Below, piece by piece: positions 62,064 through 64,000 of a stretch of 64,000 bases of DNA. The translations under genes and the position numbers were made by a program. Location: the NCBI RefSeq assembly GCF_000092125.1, contig NC_014212.1:3148501-3212500 (forward strand), written 5' to 3'. Under the pieces are notes generated by a model. The model worked only from the letters and a program-made list of their open reading frames with translations, was not told the DNA's origin and searched no databases. The DNA comes from Allomeiothermus silvanus DSM 9946 (GTDB taxonomy: Bacteria > Deinococcota > Deinococci > Deinococcales > Thermaceae). The first letter of the stretch is position 1. Each line of letters begins with the position of its first letter.

Positions 62064-62747
62064 ATGAATATCCGCACACTGGTTGCAGAGTTTATCGGGG
62101 CGTTCACGCTTTGCTTCGTCGGGATCGGGGCGATCGCGGCCACTCAGGGAGAGAACTTGGTCGCAATCGCCTTCGCCCACGGTCTTGCCATCGCCTTGAT
62201 GGTGATTACCTTGGGGCATGTCTCCGGTGGGCACTTCAACCCCGCGGTCACCTTCGGAATGCTTCTGACCGGGCGGATCAATCCGGCTAGCGCGGTCGGT
62301 TACTGGGTAGCTCAGCTCTTGGGTGGGCTAGTCGCGGCGCTATTCATCTCGGCCATCTACGGGGTAGATGCGGTCACTACCGGCACCCCTGCCCCTGGTG
62401 CCAACTACAGCGCGATCCAGGCGGTAATGATGGAGGTATTCCTGACTTTTTTCCTGGTGTGGGTGATCTTCGGGGCAGCCATCCATCAGAAGTACACCTT
62501 CGCTGGGCTCGCCATCGGCTTGGCCATCACCATGGACATCCTGGCGGGGGCCGCGGTATCGGGGGCGGCGATGAACCCAGCTCGAGTCCTGGGCCCGGCC
62601 ATCGTGGGCGGCGAATGGGCCTCCCACTGGATTTATTGGGTCGGGCCGCTGGTAGGCGGGGGCCTGGCCGCTCTGCTGTACGATCTGCTCTACCGCAAGC
62701 CCGAACCGCCTCACGCCGACCCCCAGTACCCGCCGCGAGAGGTTTAG
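62064..62747 (+). CDS. Aquaporin / MIP family channel
   Basis: A 227-residue channel with six helices and both half-helix motifs, GGHFNPAVTFG and GAAMNPARVLGP, the latter with the selectivity-filter Arg. Residues look more like a water or small-solute channel than a long glycerol facilitator, but specificity is not decidable. The ATG begins two bases after the IS end, so the native ribosome site (AGGGGTGG before ATT ATG) is cut off. An in-frame ATG inside the IS (61983) would add 27 residues to the N-terminus. Confidence 0.92.
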   Translation: MNIRTLVAEFIGAFTLCFVGIGAIAATQGENLVAIAFAHGLAIALMVITLGHVSGGHFNPAVTFGMLLTGRINPASAVGYWVAQLLGGLVAALFISAIYGVDAVTTGTPAPGANYSAIQAVMMEVFLTFFLVWVIFGAAIHQKYTFAGLAIGLAITMDILAGAAVSGAAMNPARVLGPAIVGGEWASHWIYWVGPLVGGGLAALLYDLLYRKPEPPHADPQYPPREV

Positions 62748-62762
62748 GGCTAATCACCCTCG

Positions 62763-63428
62763 CTATATCCCGGCCAATTGCTTGGCTCGCTCGAGCACGG
62801 TATCCAACATCTCCGCAGTGAGCTTCCCGGTGTTGGTATTCTGCCTCGAGACGTGGTAGGTATCGAGCAGCACCCTCCCCTCCGGCAGCCGGAACTCGGC
62901 CCCATGGGCAAACGGGTAGGCCGACTTCCGTAGGGCATGGTAGTTCAGCAAAGCCTCGTGCCCGACCCGCCCTATGGCCAGGTAGACCCGCACGTTTGGG
63001 AGCAGGGGCAATTCCCGGTTCGTCCAAGCTGAGCAGTTGCGGAGTTCTTCAGGCAAGGGCTTATTGTCGGGCGGGGCACAACGCACCGCCGAGGTGATAT
63101 AGACGTGGCGAAGCTCGAGCCCATCCCCACGGTGTCTCGAGAGGGGCTGGTTGGCGAGTCCCGCCCGGTACAGTGCGGGGTAGAGAAAATCCCCCGAAGC
63201 ATCTCCAGTAAAAGGCCGCCCAGTACGGTTCGAGCCGTGAGCTCCGGGGGCCAGCCCAAATAACAGTATCTCGGCCTGGGGGTCACCAAAACCAGGCACC
63301 GGCTTGGCCCAGTATTCCCATTCGAGGTAAGCTCTCCTCTTCTCTCGCCCTACCCGCTCGCGCCACCCAACAAGCCGGGGGCAACGGGTGCAGGAGACGA
63401 GTTCGGCGTGGAGGGTGGAGAGGTTCAT
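62763..63428 (-). CDS. Type-5 uracil-DNA glycosylase (UdgB)
   Basis: A 221-residue iron-sulfur DNA glycosylase that removes uracil and other deaminated bases. The cluster ligands are Cys13, Cys16, Cys117 and Cys132 (CTRC near the start). Motif A is GLAPGAHGSNRTGRPFTGD, which lacks the Asp/Asn of family-1 enzymes as expected for type 5. Motif B is YHVSRQNTNTGK. Length and motifs match the Thermus enzyme. Confidence 0.94.
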   Translation of the reverse strand: MNLSTLHAELVSCTRCPRLVGWRERVGREKRRAYLEWEYWAKPVPGFGDPQAEILLFGLAPGAHGSNRTGRPFTGDASGDFLYPALYRAGLANQPLSRHRGDGLELRHVYITSAVRCAPPDNKPLPEELRNCSAWTNRELPLLPNVRVYLAIGRVGHEALLNYHALRKSAYPFAHGAEFRLPEGRVLLDTYHVSRQNTNTGKLTAEMLDTVLERAKQLAGI

Positions 63429-63486
63429 GGGGGTTAGGGTACTCGAAAAGCGGTGGGCCAGAGCCCACCGCCCCCGTGCGGAGGAT

Positions 63487-63618
63487 CTACCTCGCGCCCA
63501 GAATCGTCAATACCGGATAGGGGTCGGAGACCGCCAAGATCAGCGTACCGATCAGGAAAACTGCCCCCACCCCTACCGTCAACCGCCGGATAGTCCGTTG
63601 TTTGGGAAGACGCAACAT
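63487..63618 (-). CDS. 43-residue single-span membrane peptide
   Basis: The ATG at 63618 is preceded by CGGAGG at nine bases' spacing, a strong ribosome site. The peptide has a very basic N-terminus (MLRLPKQRTIRRL), one hydrophobic helix (TVGVGAVFLIGTLILAV) and a short tail SDPYPVLTILGAR. It is preceded by a plausible leader. No family is recognised. Confidence 0.6.
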   Translation of the reverse strand: MLRLPKQRTIRRLTVGVGAVFLIGTLILAVSDPYPVLTILGAR

Positions 63619-63774
63619 TGCCGTATCCTCCGCGCTTTCTAGAGGATGCGACCACGGCCTTAGCTGGAGTTGAACCCGGTCTGATGGTTGGCTGAGTTAA
63701 AGCCCCTTGATCGGCATTCAACACTCGAACCCCAATCTCGGCATCTTTACCAGTTGGATGGGGACCGCCCACCC

Positions 63775-64000
63775 TCACAGCGGGATATTCCCGTGCTTTT
63801 TCCAGGGGCGCTCTTCCTCTTTGCTCCAGAGCATCTCAAGGTGCCGGATTAAGATCTCCCGGGTACGGGCCGGATCGATCACATCATCGATATAGCCCCG
63901 AGCCGCCGCCACGTAGGGGTTATCGAAGGCCTTTTTGTACTCGGCGATCTTAGCCTGACGGGTAGCGTCTGGATCTGGAGAGGACTGGATCTCCTTGCGA
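63775..64000 (-). CDS. Acyl-CoA carboxylase carboxyltransferase subunit (partial, C-terminal end)
   Basis: The last 74 residues of a biotin-dependent carboxyltransferase (propionyl/methylmalonyl-CoA type): EYKKAFDNPYVAAARGYIDD, VIDPARTREILIRHLEML and the closing RPWKKHGNIPL. The conserved AARGYIDDVI and KKHGNIPL are diagnostic. The rest lies beyond the right edge. Together with meaB it points to propionyl-CoA metabolism in this organism. Confidence 0.93.
   Translation of the reverse strand, partial: RKEIQSSPDPDATRQAKIAEYKKAFDNPYVAAARGYIDDVIDPARTREILIRHLEMLWSKEEERPWKKHGNIPL

Noticed and set aside
63655..63770. Minus strand contains tRNA-like pieces (CAACTGGTAAAG, GGGGTTCGAG, GGGTTCAACTCC).
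   Set aside because: The T-arm stems do not pair, anticodon arms are missing and no acceptor stem can be built. At most these are degenerate tRNA scraps.

Overview
The window looks like a chromosomal segment of a Thermaceae bacterium, most likely Meiothermus or a close relative. The DNA is GC-rich with frequent CTCGAG. One 16S rRNA gene stands alone, with no linked 23S, 5S or tRNA, and its 3' end is CCTCCTTTCT. The genes are typical of the group: homodimeric AceE plus a one-lipoyl AceF, a 630-residue SpeA, separate proline dehydrogenase and P5C dehydrogenase, MeaB and a type-5 uracil-DNA glycosylase. No plasmid or phage backbone is visible. The species is an inference; the 16S sequence at 5966-7460 would settle it.

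Layout. 1-3180: msrA (partial), rsmI-pfkA and an exported protein. 3286-7580: the 16S unit, invaded by two insertion sequences. An IS481-family element abuts the -35 of the rRNA promoter. An IS256-family element sits between the 5' arm of the pre-16S processing stem and the 16S gene. 7725-25808: mostly housekeeping genes (Nudix, bacilliredoxin-like, meaB, ridA, PP2C phosphatase, aceEF, speA, diguanylate cyclase, metK, GAF/HD-GYP protein, DUF4032 and DUF4127 proteins). 26133-26680: decayed DNA with an aldose-epimerase fragment and a 33-residue membrane peptide. 26683-30324: a proline catabolic operon (GntR regulator, PRODH, ACT protein, P5CDH) behind a palindromic operator.

31058-35322 is a mobile-element island: an IS982-like copy, a broken GH10 xylanase, a decayed IS4-like element and a decayed TnpB element. 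35320-39795 holds exported and membrane proteins. 39892-44245 is a tight zwf / GH15 / Rieske operon ending in transposon debris. 45052-52751 is an envelope-stress-like block: two OmpR-type two-component pairs, a PAP2 phosphatase, a polysaccharide deacetylase, a beta-propeller lipoprotein and a PepSY protein, with a shared dyad motif. 53502-54960: metY under a SAM-I riboswitch. 55026-60645: a lipoprotein, an alkaline phosphatase and a three-gene ABC system resembling zinc-linked Zrg-type transporters. 60962-62747: a small membrane-protein gene and an aquaporin gene that were coupled by an ATGA overlap until a second IS982-like copy inserted exactly there. The right edge holds the UDG, a 43-residue membrane peptide and the end of an acyl-CoA carboxylase gene.

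The strongest observations are insertions whose pre-insertion sequence can be rebuilt: the rRNA leader and the aquaporin overlap. The most plausible little-described systems are the Zrg-like transporter and the PepSY / two-component block. Several genes are broken at G or C runs, so sequencing error must be excluded before calling them pseudogenes.
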